64,000 nucleotides of DNA from Gammaproteobacteria bacterium (lineage in GTDB: Bacteria > Pseudomonadota > Gammaproteobacteria > Burkholderiales > Rhodocyclaceae): positions 238,950 to 302,949 of the forward strand of contig JAHJVE010000007.1 in NCBI GenBank assembly GCA_018828385.1, written 5' to 3'. The notes under the pieces are model-generated. The model did no database searches and was not told the origin of the DNA. It saw only the letters and a program-made list of their open reading frames with translations. A program made the translations under genes and the position numbers. This document shows, one piece after another, positions 46,715-54,408 of the stretch. Positions within the stretch are counted from its first letter, which is position 1. Each line of letters opens with the position of its first letter.

Positions 46715-47578
46715 CTAGATCAGGATGTAACGATGGCAGTGAGATTCGCTGGCCAGTGCGTTCACGGCCTCTTCAACGGGAATCTGGACCAGGCTGACCG
46801 ACCACTGCCGACGATCCGCGCAATGCATCACGGGCAGCTCGGCCCGGGCGCCGCGTTGATCGGCCCCGACCGCGGCACTCGATTCGATGCGCAGGTGGAC
46901 TTCGGGGGTTTCCAGCCAGGCCACCAGGCCTTTCAACAACTTGTCCGGCGACAGCTCCTGTTCGGCCAGGACAAATTCAGTTGCCTGATCCGCGTCTGCC
47001 GCCGCGGCATTGGCCCGGTTTGCGATATTCCACTCTGCCTTGGGGATCTTCCCCCGGTGGCGCAGGGTATCGACGTGCGCCCGGAATTGGCCCAACAGAC
47101 GATGCAGACAGGAGTTGCGCAGGCTTTCCCGGCAGTACTCCTCGCTGTGGCCGATGCTGCGAACGGTGTGGTCGGCAAATTGCAGCCCCGGCTCATGGCC
47201 TGCCATCACCTTCTCGCGACACCCGAGCAGAGCGAAAAATTCGAGATTGCCGTCCCTGGCCAGCGCGGGCAGGAAGTCTCGCACCTCGATACTGCGGCCC
47301 AGGGCGGCCATGACGTCGTCGCGGGACGGAAAGACCGTCTGGACAAAGGGATTGTTGCCGGGGTCGCTGGCCGAAATTTCGAACGGACCGGGGATGGCCT
47401 GAATCTGCTGGTGGTAATACAACTCGGCGGAATGCAGGGCCTGCGCCAGGATGGGTTCGAAATTGTCCGCCTCGGCGATCGACGGCCCCAGCGCAGCAAC
47501 GACCTTCTCGACAAAGCGGTGGGTCGGTGACAAGGCGCGCGGGCCGCGAACAAGGCCACTGAGCTTGTTGAAAAACAT
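46715..47578 (-). CDS. Protein of unknown function between narK and kinase copy 2
   Basis: 287 residues, not recognised. It has no signal peptide or membrane span. The N-terminal half is acidic and helical; the central part contains CREKVMAGHEPGLQFADHTV and a conserved-looking CRESLRNSCLHRLLGQF. GGGAGG precedes the ATG. It lies after the PP2C-kinase copy 2 in the same direction, so it could be an element of the kinase signalling pathway. No function can be assigned. Confidence 0.75.
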   Translation of the reverse strand: MFFNKLSGLVRGPRALSPTHRFVEKVVAALGPSIAEADNFEPILAQALHSAELYYHQQIQAIPGPFEISASDPGNNPFVQTVFPSRDDVMAALGRSIEVRDFLPALARDGNLEFFALLGCREKVMAGHEPGLQFADHTVRSIGHSEEYCRESLRNSCLHRLLGQFRAHVDTLRHRGKIPKAEWNIANRANAAAADADQATEFVLAEQELSPDKLLKGLVAWLETPEVHLRIESSAAVGADQRGARAELPVMHCADRRQWSVSLVQIPVEEAVNALASESHCHRYILI

Positions 47579-47685
47579 CGTGGAACCCTCCCAAAAAAGA
47601 ACATTGGAATATTAACTCCGTTTTGGCGGCGGGGGACCACGATCGATGCGAGCAGCATTCGCAGCCCAGGGCTCCCGTGTCATTT

Positions 47686-47723
47686 CATTTTTGTGCCTTT
47701 TTCCCGGTTGACCGTAGCATTCG
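47686..47723 (+). repeat. Dispersed repeat at the 3' side of kinase copy 2
   Basis: ATTTTTGTGCCTTTTTCCCGG plus GTTGACCGTAGCATTCG on the plus strand; same left arm type as the copy at 7171. It lies between the kinase stop and the start of the 287-residue gene. Confidence 0.72.
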
Positions 47724-47727
47724 TGAA

Positions 47728-49458
47728 TCAACCAAAGCGAGCGGCGCTGACAACGACAAGCGCCAGCATGAGCATGAAGGAAACGCTTTTCCAGAAAATC
47801 ACCGGGTGGCGCTCGATCAGCGGCGGGCGGGTCTTGTTCAGGAAGTCCTGGTTCGGGTGGTGGAGATCGAAGACGAACTCGGACAGCTCTTCGTAGCGGG
47901 CCAGGGGATCGGGTTCGACGGCCTTGCGGATGGCGGCATCGACCCAGGCCGGGATGTCGCGCTCTTCGTTGAGCACGCTTTGATAGGCGAGCTTTTTCTG
48001 CGCCGCCCGGGTCCGCGTCTTGGCCGCTTCGACACCGTAGGGCAGTTTGCCTGAAAGCATCTGGTAGGCGATGACGCCGAGCGAGTAGATGTCGGAACGC
48101 GCCGAGCCGTTTTCGCCGAGGAAGTATTCCGGGGCGGCGTAGGCGGCTGAGCCGAGCAGGTTGATCTGCTCGATCGGGGTGGCGATTTCCATGACACCGG
48201 CCACCCGGGTGGCGCCGAAATCGATGATCTTCACGGTGCCGGTGCCGTCGATCATGATGTTGTCCGGCTTCAGATCCTGATGCACCATTTCGAGGCGGTG
48301 GAAGGCCTGCAGGCCCTTGGCGATCTGTTCGACGAGGCCGCGCACGCTGGCCAGGTCGGGCTTGGGGTTGTCGATCATCCACTGGGCCAGGGTCTGGCCT
48401 TCGATGTATTCACTGACGACGTAGATGTAGTGGCGCTGGCGCGTTTGCGAGCACGGTTTCAGCACATGCGGGCTGTTGATGCGTTTGGCGATCCACTCTT
48501 CCATCAGGAAGCGTTCGAGATAGGCCGGGCTGTCGCGCTGGTCGACCGACGGCGTCTTGATGACGACGCGCTGGCCGGTCTCGCCGTCGACCGCGAGGTA
48601 GATGTGGCTGCGGCTGCTGATCCTGATTTCGCGGACGATCTCGTAGCCTTCGAAGCGCATGCGCGCCTCCAGCCGTGGCGGAAAGGGCAGCGCCGAAAGC
48701 TGCCGGTACATTTCGTTGGATTCGGGGCTGGGCAAGCCGTCGATGCGGACGATCTGCAGGGTCAGGTTGTCGCCGCTGCCCCGCTGGTAAGCCTCGTCGC
48801 AAATCGCCCGCGCGGCTTCGTCGAGCCGGTCGTCGCAAGCGGTGATGGCCGCCGCCACGAAGCTGGCGTCGGTATGCTCGTAGACGCCGTCGGTGGCCAG
48901 CACCAGCAGGTCGCCGACTTCGAGCGGCAGGGCAAGGTAGTCGATCTCGACCTTGCGGTCCATGCCCAGGGCGCGGGCCAGATAGGTTTCCTGCGACGAG
49001 ATGCGGACGCGATGATCCTCGGTCAGTTGTTCCAGCTTGCCGCCGCGCAGCCGATAGATGCGCGCATCGCCGACATGGAAGAGGTGGGCGGTGGTCGACT
49101 TGATGACCACGCCGCTGAAGGTGCACACGTAACCGCGTTCGCGCTCGTACCGATGCTGACTCTGCTGGGTCTGGGCATGCAGCCAGGAGTTGATGGCGAC
49201 CAGCACGTGCTCGACCGAGGTCTTGACCGACCAGGCGTCCGACGTGCAGTAGTAATCGTCGAGCAACGCCGTCACCGCCGCCTGCGCCGCCTCCTGGCTG
49301 ACCGCGCTGCTGCTGACGCCGTCGGCCAGCCCCAGCGCAACGCCCTTGGCGGTCAGCTGCGGCTCGCGGGGCACCAGGGCGCCGTGGAAATCCTGGTTGA
49401 TGTCCTTGCGTCCGGCCGCGGAATGCTGGCCGATGGATACCTTCAGTTGCTGGTTCAT
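47728..49458 (-). CDS. PP2C phosphatase and Ser/Thr kinase fusion, copy 2
   Basis: 576 residues. The PP2C half has HVGDARIYRLRGG and GSGDNLTLQIVR but ADGVSSSAVSQEA replaces the usual DGMGG, and the kinase half has VHQDLKPDNIMIDG (HQD for HRD) with intact IIDFGATRV. One membrane span ends the protein. It differs clearly from copy 1, so this is not a recent duplication. It lies downstream of nirBDC but is separated by a strong terminator; like Pseudomonas homologues, it is probably linked to nitrate assimilation. Confidence 0.9.
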   Translation of the reverse strand: MNQQLKVSIGQHSAAGRKDINQDFHGALVPREPQLTAKGVALGLADGVSSSAVSQEAAQAAVTALLDDYYCTSDAWSVKTSVEHVLVAINSWLHAQTQQSQHRYERERGYVCTFSGVVIKSTTAHLFHVGDARIYRLRGGKLEQLTEDHRVRISSQETYLARALGMDRKVEIDYLALPLEVGDLLVLATDGVYEHTDASFVAAAITACDDRLDEAARAICDEAYQRGSGDNLTLQIVRIDGLPSPESNEMYRQLSALPFPPRLEARMRFEGYEIVREIRISSRSHIYLAVDGETGQRVVIKTPSVDQRDSPAYLERFLMEEWIAKRINSPHVLKPCSQTRQRHYIYVVSEYIEGQTLAQWMIDNPKPDLASVRGLVEQIAKGLQAFHRLEMVHQDLKPDNIMIDGTGTVKIIDFGATRVAGVMEIATPIEQINLLGSAAYAAPEYFLGENGSARSDIYSLGVIAYQMLSGKLPYGVEAAKTRTRAAQKKLAYQSVLNEERDIPAWVDAAIRKAVEPDPLARYEELSEFVFDLHHPNQDFLNKTRPPLIERHPVIFWKSVSFMLMLALVVVSAARFG

Positions 49459-49479
49459 GACGAATCCGGGGGGTGAAGT

Positions 49480-49513
49480 AAAAAAACCCCTGACCGTAAC
49501 GATCAGGGGTTTC
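49480..49513 (-). terminator. Terminator between nirC and kinase copy 2
   Basis: On the minus strand AAACCCCTGA-loop-TCAGGGGTTTTTTT forms a strong hairpin with a T run, 20 bases past the nirC stop. Confidence 0.88.
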
Positions 49514-49531
49514 GACTTTACCGCAGGCGCA

Positions 49532-50344
49532 TCAGGCCATGGCGCGCTTCGGGGCGGTCTTGTAGTGGGTCGAGTACAGCGTGGCGCCGACGAAGGTCAG
49601 GCCGCCGACCAGGTTGCCGAGGACGGTCGGGATCTCGTTCCAGATGAAGTAGTCCATCAGCGTGAAGTTGCCACCCAGCATCAGGCCCGACGGGAACAGG
49701 AACATGTTGACGATGGAGTGCTCGAAGCCCATGTAGAAGAAGACCAGGATCGGCATCCACATCGCCAGGATCTTGCCCGAGACCGTGGTGGACATCATCG
49801 CGGCGACAACACCGGTCGATACCATCCAGTTGCACATCACGCCGCGGATGAACAGGGTCAGCATGCCGGCGGCACCGTGCGCGGCATAGCCGATGGTGCG
49901 GCTTTCACCGATCACGCCGAGCTTCTGGCCGACGGCGTTGGGCGCCTCGGTGAAGCCGAAGGTGACGATGATGGCCATGAACAGGGCCACGGTCAGCGCG
50001 CCGCCGAAATTGCCGAAGAAGACCAGCGTCCAGTTGCGCATGACGCCGCCCCAGGTGCAGCCCGGGCGCTTGTCGATGACGGCCAGCGGGGCCAGCGTGA
50101 ACACGCCGGTCAGCAGGTCGAAGCCGAGCAGATACAGCATGCAGAAGCCGACCGGGAACAGCAGCGAACCGATCAGGTGGTTGCCGGTATTGGTGGCGAC
50201 GGTCACCGCGAAGGCCGCGGCCAGCGCGAGAATGGCGCCGGCCATGTAGGCGCGGATCAGCGTATCGCGAGTGGACATGAAGATTTTCGACTCGCCTGCG
50301 TCGACCATTTTGGTTACGAACTCTGTTGGAGCTAAGTAGGCCAT
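49532..50344 (-). CDS. nirC: Formate/nitrite transporter family, NirC-like
   Basis: 270 residues with six predicted spans. FNT motifs include GNHLIGSLLFPVGFCMLYLL, NWTLVFFGNFGGAL and NMFLFPSGLMLGGNF. Located after nirBD, it probably imports or exports nitrite. Last gene before the terminator. Confidence 0.9.
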   Translation of the reverse strand: MAYLAPTEFVTKMVDAGESKIFMSTRDTLIRAYMAGAILALAAAFAVTVATNTGNHLIGSLLFPVGFCMLYLLGFDLLTGVFTLAPLAVIDKRPGCTWGGVMRNWTLVFFGNFGGALTVALFMAIIVTFGFTEAPNAVGQKLGVIGESRTIGYAAHGAAGMLTLFIRGVMCNWMVSTGVVAAMMSTTVSGKILAMWMPILVFFYMGFEHSIVNMFLFPSGLMLGGNFTLMDYFIWNEIPTVLGNLVGGLTFVGATLYSTHYKTAPKRAMA

Positions 50345-50386
50345 GCTATTTCCCCTGTGGTTTAAAAAAACGGTATGGATCTTTTT

Positions 50387-50698
50387 TTAGACGGCGAGAT
50401 AAACATCGCCGTTGTCGACCTTGATTTCGAATTTGGTGCACGAACCGACATCCGGCGCTACGGCCTGGCCGTCCTCAAGACCGATGTTCCAGCCATGCAG
50501 CGGACAGGTGACGCGTTTGCCGTGGACGATGCCTTGCGACAACGGCCCGTTCTTGTGCGGGCATTTGTCGTGAATGGCGAAAACCTCGTCATCCGAGGTA
50601 CGGAAGACGGCGATGTCGCCGCCGGTGGCCGGCTTGACGACGCGCGAGCCGAGTTGAGGGATGTCTTCCAGCTTGCAGATCAGTTTCCAGTTGCTCAT
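50387..50698 (-). CDS. nirD: Nitrite reductase small subunit NirD, Rieske type
   Basis: 103 residues. A Rieske [2Fe-2S] pattern is complete (CPHKNGPLS and CPLHGWNIGLEDG), unlike E. coli NirD which lacks the cluster. It pairs with NirB and follows it by 17 bases. Confidence 0.92.
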   Translation of the reverse strand: MSNWKLICKLEDIPQLGSRVVKPATGGDIAVFRTSDDEVFAIHDKCPHKNGPLSQGIVHGKRVTCPLHGWNIGLEDGQAVAPDVGSCTKFEIKVDNGDVYLAV

Positions 50699-50715
50699 TT
50701 TTTTGTCCTCGGTTT

Positions 50716-53172
50716 TCAGGCTTCAACCTTGATGGGGATAAATTGCTTGATGGGGCCCTCTTCGCGCGACGTTGCCCACGGGTCCTTGGCATCCTTCAGC
50801 GAGTCGAGCAGCGACGCGTAGAGCACCTTGCGGCCTTCTTCATCCTCGACGATCTTGCCTTTCACGTAATCCAGGCCGACGCGTTCCAGCCAGTGGCAGG
50901 TGCGCTCGAGGTACCAGCCTTCGAGGCGGTAGAGCTGGAGGAAGGCGCCGGAATACTCCATGACGTCCTCGTCCGAGGTGACCTTGCACAGGAACTGGGC
51001 GACTTCGGTCTTGATGCCGCCGTTGCCACCGACGTACAGCTCGTAGCCGGAATCGACGCCGATCACGCCGACGTCCTTGATGCCGGCTTCGGCACAGTTG
51101 CGCGGGCAGCCGGAGACGGCGAGCTTGACCTTGTGCGGGGCGTACATGTCGAAGAGCATTTTTTCGAGCTTGACGCCCATCGACATGGCCAGCTGCGTGC
51201 CGAAGCGGCAGTGCTCCATGCCGACGCAGGTTTTGACGGTGCGGATCGACTTGCCGTAGGCGTGGCCGGAAACCATGCCGGCAGCGTTGAGGTCGGCCCA
51301 GATGCCGGGCAGGTCTTCCTTCTTGATGCCGAGCAGGTCGATACGCTGGCCGCCGGTGACTTTTACGGTCGGCACGTTATACTTTTCAGCCGCATCGGCG
51401 ATGGCGCGCAACTCCTTGGGGTTGGTCAGGCCGCCCCACATGCGCGGCACGACCGAATAGGTGCCGTCCTTCTGAATGTTGGCGTGCGAGCGCTCGTTGA
51501 TGAAGCGCGACTGCGGATCGTCCTTGGCTTCGTGCGGCCAGGTCGAGATCAGGTAGTAGTTGATGGCCGGGCGGCACTTGTCGCACCCGTTCGGCGTCGT
51601 CCAGCCGAGTTCGGCGAAAACGGTTTCCTTGGTCGTCAGGTCCTCGTCGAGAATGAGTTGGCGGACCTTGGCATGCGAATGCTCGGTGCAGCCGCACATC
51701 GGCTTCTTGTCGGAAGCGGCCGGGGTGTAGGCGCCGCCGATGGTCGAGGCGAGAATCTGTTCGACCAGACCGGCGCAGGAACCGCAGGAGGACGCCGCCT
51801 TGGTGTGCTTCTTGACCTCGTCCAGCGTGAATAAGCCCTTGGCCTTGATGGCCTGGACGATGACGCCCTTGGTGATGCCGTTGCAGCCGCAGACTTCGGC
51901 GCTGTCGGGCATCGACGCCGCCTTGCTGTTGCCGGCGTGGCCGACGTCACCGACCAGCGACTGGCCGAAGATCAGCGAATCGCGGATATCGTGGATGTCA
52001 CGGCCATCCTTGAGCAGCTGGAAATACCACGGGCCATCGGCCGTGTCGCCGTACATGACGCCGCCGACCAGCTTGTTGTCCTTGATGACCAGCTTTTTGT
52101 AGACGCCGCCATGCGGGTCGTTGAGCAGGATTTCCTCGGTACCCTCGCCGCCCATGTAATCGCCGGCCGAGAACAGGTCGATGCCGGTGACCTTGAGCTT
52201 GGTCGAGGTCACCGAGCCGGTGTAGCGGCCGATACCGTAGCCGGCCAGGTGGTTGGCCGCGACCTTGGCCTGCTCGAAGAGCGGCGCGACCAGGCCGTAG
52301 GCAATGCCGCGGTGGCTGACGCACTCGCCGACGGCGTATACCTTCGGGTCGTAGGTCTGCATGGTGTCATTGACCACGATGCCGCGGTTGCAGTAGATGC
52401 CCGACGACTCGGCCAGCGAATAGTTGGGGCGGATGCCAGCGGCCATGACGACGAGGTCGGCCGGGATGGTCATGCCGTCCTTGAAACGCACGGCAGCGAC
52501 GCGGCCGGACTCCCCCTGGACGAGCATTTCCGTCTGTTTCTGGAGCAGGAATTTGAGGCCCTTGTCTTCGAGCGACTTCTGCAGCATTTTGGCCGCCACT
52601 TCATCAAGCTGGCGCTCGAGCAGCCACGGCCCGAGGTGCACGACGGTGACGTCCATTCCGCGCAGCTTGAGGCCGTTGGCGGCCTCAAGGCCGAGCAGGC
52701 CACCGCCGATGACCACCGCGTGCTTGTGCAGGCGGGCGGTTTCGATCATCTCGTCGGTGTCCTTGATGTCGCGGTAACCGATGACGCCGGGCAGGTCGTT
52801 GCCGGGAATCGGCAGCATGAAGGGCGTCGAGCCGGTGGCGATGAGCAGGCGGTCGTATTCTTCCTCGGTGCCGTCCTCGGCGATGACCTTGCGCTTGACG
52901 CGGTCGATGGTCTTGATCTGCTTGCCGGTGTGCAGCTTGATGCCCTTTTCCTTGTACCACTCGAGTTCGTTGAGGACGATCTCGGAAATGGTCATTTCAC
53001 CGGCGAGGACCGGGGAAAGCAGGATGCGGTTGTAGTTCGGGTGCGGTTCGGCGCCGAAGATCGTGATGTCGTAATGATCCGGCTTGATCTTCAGCAGCTC
53101 TTCGACGGTGCGGACACCGGCCATGCCATTGCCGATCAGGACGAGACGCGGTTTGACTGCGGTTGTGCTCAT
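50716..53172 (-). CDS. nirB: Assimilatory NAD(P)H nitrite reductase large subunit
   Basis: 818 residues. An FAD/NAD(P)H domain (RLVLIGNGMAGVRTVEELLK; VVIGGGLLGLEAANGLKLRG) is followed by a BFD-like [2Fe-2S] domain (CGCNGITKGV with CGSCAGLVEQIL) and the siroheme/[4Fe-4S] reductase domain (TCVGMEHCRFGT; SGCPRNCAEAGIKD). It reduces nitrite to ammonium. The start at 53172 has GGAG upstream. It is led by a sigma-54 promoter and a structured leader. Confidence 0.95.
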   Translation of the reverse strand: MSTTAVKPRLVLIGNGMAGVRTVEELLKIKPDHYDITIFGAEPHPNYNRILLSPVLAGEMTISEIVLNELEWYKEKGIKLHTGKQIKTIDRVKRKVIAEDGTEEEYDRLLIATGSTPFMLPIPGNDLPGVIGYRDIKDTDEMIETARLHKHAVVIGGGLLGLEAANGLKLRGMDVTVVHLGPWLLERQLDEVAAKMLQKSLEDKGLKFLLQKQTEMLVQGESGRVAAVRFKDGMTIPADLVVMAAGIRPNYSLAESSGIYCNRGIVVNDTMQTYDPKVYAVGECVSHRGIAYGLVAPLFEQAKVAANHLAGYGIGRYTGSVTSTKLKVTGIDLFSAGDYMGGEGTEEILLNDPHGGVYKKLVIKDNKLVGGVMYGDTADGPWYFQLLKDGRDIHDIRDSLIFGQSLVGDVGHAGNSKAASMPDSAEVCGCNGITKGVIVQAIKAKGLFTLDEVKKHTKAASSCGSCAGLVEQILASTIGGAYTPAASDKKPMCGCTEHSHAKVRQLILDEDLTTKETVFAELGWTTPNGCDKCRPAINYYLISTWPHEAKDDPQSRFINERSHANIQKDGTYSVVPRMWGGLTNPKELRAIADAAEKYNVPTVKVTGGQRIDLLGIKKEDLPGIWADLNAAGMVSGHAYGKSIRTVKTCVGMEHCRFGTQLAMSMGVKLEKMLFDMYAPHKVKLAVSGCPRNCAEAGIKDVGVIGVDSGYELYVGGNGGIKTEVAQFLCKVTSDEDVMEYSGAFLQLYRLEGWYLERTCHWLERVGLDYVKGKIVEDEEGRKVLYASLLDSLKDAKDPWATSREEGPIKQFIPIKVEA

Positions 53173-53217
53173 GGTTGACTCCAACATTGCGCGCACCCGG
53201 GGGTGCAAAATTTACTT

Positions 53218-53270
53218 CAGCGCATGACGTCGTTGCCATCGAGCCGCCCTCGTTGGCGGTTGATTCGCTG
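53218..53270 (-). promoter_or_regulatory. Structured leader element of nirB
   Basis: An outer helix CAGCG/CGCTG (53266-53270 with 53218-53222) encloses P1 CCGCC-AACGAG-GGCGG (53244-53259) and P2 ATGGC-AACGAC-GTCAT (53224-53239). Both loops have six bases with A1 and G4, as ANTAR targets do. The narK leader has the same design. Downstream is a GCACC/GGTGC hairpin without a T run. Confidence 0.75.
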
Positions 53271-53285
53271 TACCTGCAGGGCTAT

Positions 53286-53301
53286 TGCAATCAGTGTGCC
53301 A
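53286..53301 (-). promoter_or_regulatory. Sigma-54 promoter of nirBDC
   Basis: TGGCACACTGATTGCA on the minus strand, a complete match. Predicted start near 53275. A GCACCA half site of the NtrC type lies further upstream near 53356. Confidence 0.9.
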
Positions 53302-53317
53302 GCTGATCAGGCTTTTG

Positions 53318-53354
53318 ATTTTTAGGCTTTTTTTCAGGTTGACCGTAGCAATCG
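53318..53354 (+). repeat. Dispersed repeat upstream of the nirB promoter
   Basis: TTTTTTTCAGGTTGACCGTAG then CAATCG, with the T-rich arm; located between ybiB and nirB, just upstream of the -24 element. Confidence 0.72.
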
Positions 53355-53400
53355 CGCACCACGGCGGGGCAAGCGGTTCCAGAGCGGTGCGGAATTAAAA

Positions 53401-54390
53401 TTAGTTGCCACCGATGATCAGGCCGGTCGCTTCGACGGCGACGATAGCCTTGGCCTGATTGAAATCCTCGGCGTAGCCGCTGGCAAAAAGCAGGCAGGCC
53501 AGCTGGTTGGCAAGCGGCTTGGGCAGTGGCGCCTGCTTGTCGAGAATGCCCCGTATCCATTTCGCGGTACTCACCGCATCGTTGGCTTCCGGCAGATTGG
53601 GCAAGGCGCGCAGGCTTTCGTGCTCGGCCTCGAACAGGGTATCGACCCCGCCATCGTGGAGAAGCTCGAGACGCGGCCGGCGCTTCGGGTTGGCAAAGGG
53701 CTCGCCCTCAGTGCCGCGCAGGAGCAGCGCCCGGTCGCCCCGGGCGAGCAGGATGTCGCGCATGAGGTCGACAAATTCGGGATGGGTCGCCGGCGCCACC
53801 AGAACAGCGTCGCCGTTAAAGGGGTTGATCAATTTGACCAGGCTGTGCGCGCTGTTGCGCACGCCGAGGCGGCTGCGCAGGCCGAGCAGGTTGTGGATGC
53901 CCGGGCACAGTGCATTGAGCGGCAGGAAGGCCAGCCCCTTCTCTTCGAGGGCGATCTGCGCCTGCGTCGTCGAGGCGACGGGCATGACGCCCAGTTCGCG
54001 GAAGATGTGCGCGGTGGTTACCCGGCCGAACCCCTCCAGCAAGCCATGGACCACGACCGGCACGCCGAAGCGCTGAAGCAGCAGGGCGAGCAGCGGCGTC
54101 AGGTTGGCTTCCTTGCGTGCCCCGTTGTAGGTCGGCAAGGCAACCGGCCGAACGCGACCGTGCGGCATGTCGAGACGATGCGTGCGCTCGGAGGTGGCAT
54201 CGAGGAAGCCGAGCATCTCGTCGAGCGATTCGCCCTTGACGCGCAGGCCAAGGATGATCGCGCCCATTTCGAGATCCGGCACGCCGCCGTCGAGCATCGC
54301 CGCGTAAATCTGCTGCGCATCGTCGCGCGGCAGATCCCGCGCGCCCTGGGCGCCGCGTCCGATCTCCTTGATGAATTGTGCGTAGCTCAC
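53401..54390 (-). CDS. ybiB: YbiB-like protein, TrpD paralogue
   Basis: 329 residues. It resembles the anthranilate phosphoribosyltransferase fold (YAQFIKEIGRGAQGARDLPR; GVPDLEMGAIILGLRVKGES) as in YbiB, a nucleic-acid-binding TrpD2-type protein rather than a tryptophan enzyme. It lies 18 bases after nasA on the same strand, so it is co-expressed with nitrate reductase. Confidence 0.87.
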   Translation of the reverse strand: MSYAQFIKEIGRGAQGARDLPRDDAQQIYAAMLDGGVPDLEMGAIILGLRVKGESLDEMLGFLDATSERTHRLDMPHGRVRPVALPTYNGARKEANLTPLLALLLQRFGVPVVVHGLLEGFGRVTTAHIFRELGVMPVASTTQAQIALEEKGLAFLPLNALCPGIHNLLGLRSRLGVRNSAHSLVKLINPFNGDAVLVAPATHPEFVDLMRDILLARGDRALLLRGTEGEPFANPKRRPRLELLHDGGVDTLFEAEHESLRALPNLPEANDAVSTAKWIRGILDKQAPLPKPLANQLACLLFASGYAEDFNQAKAIVAVEATGLIIGGN

Positions 54391-54408
54391 TGTCTCCTCC
54401 GGTTGCGG

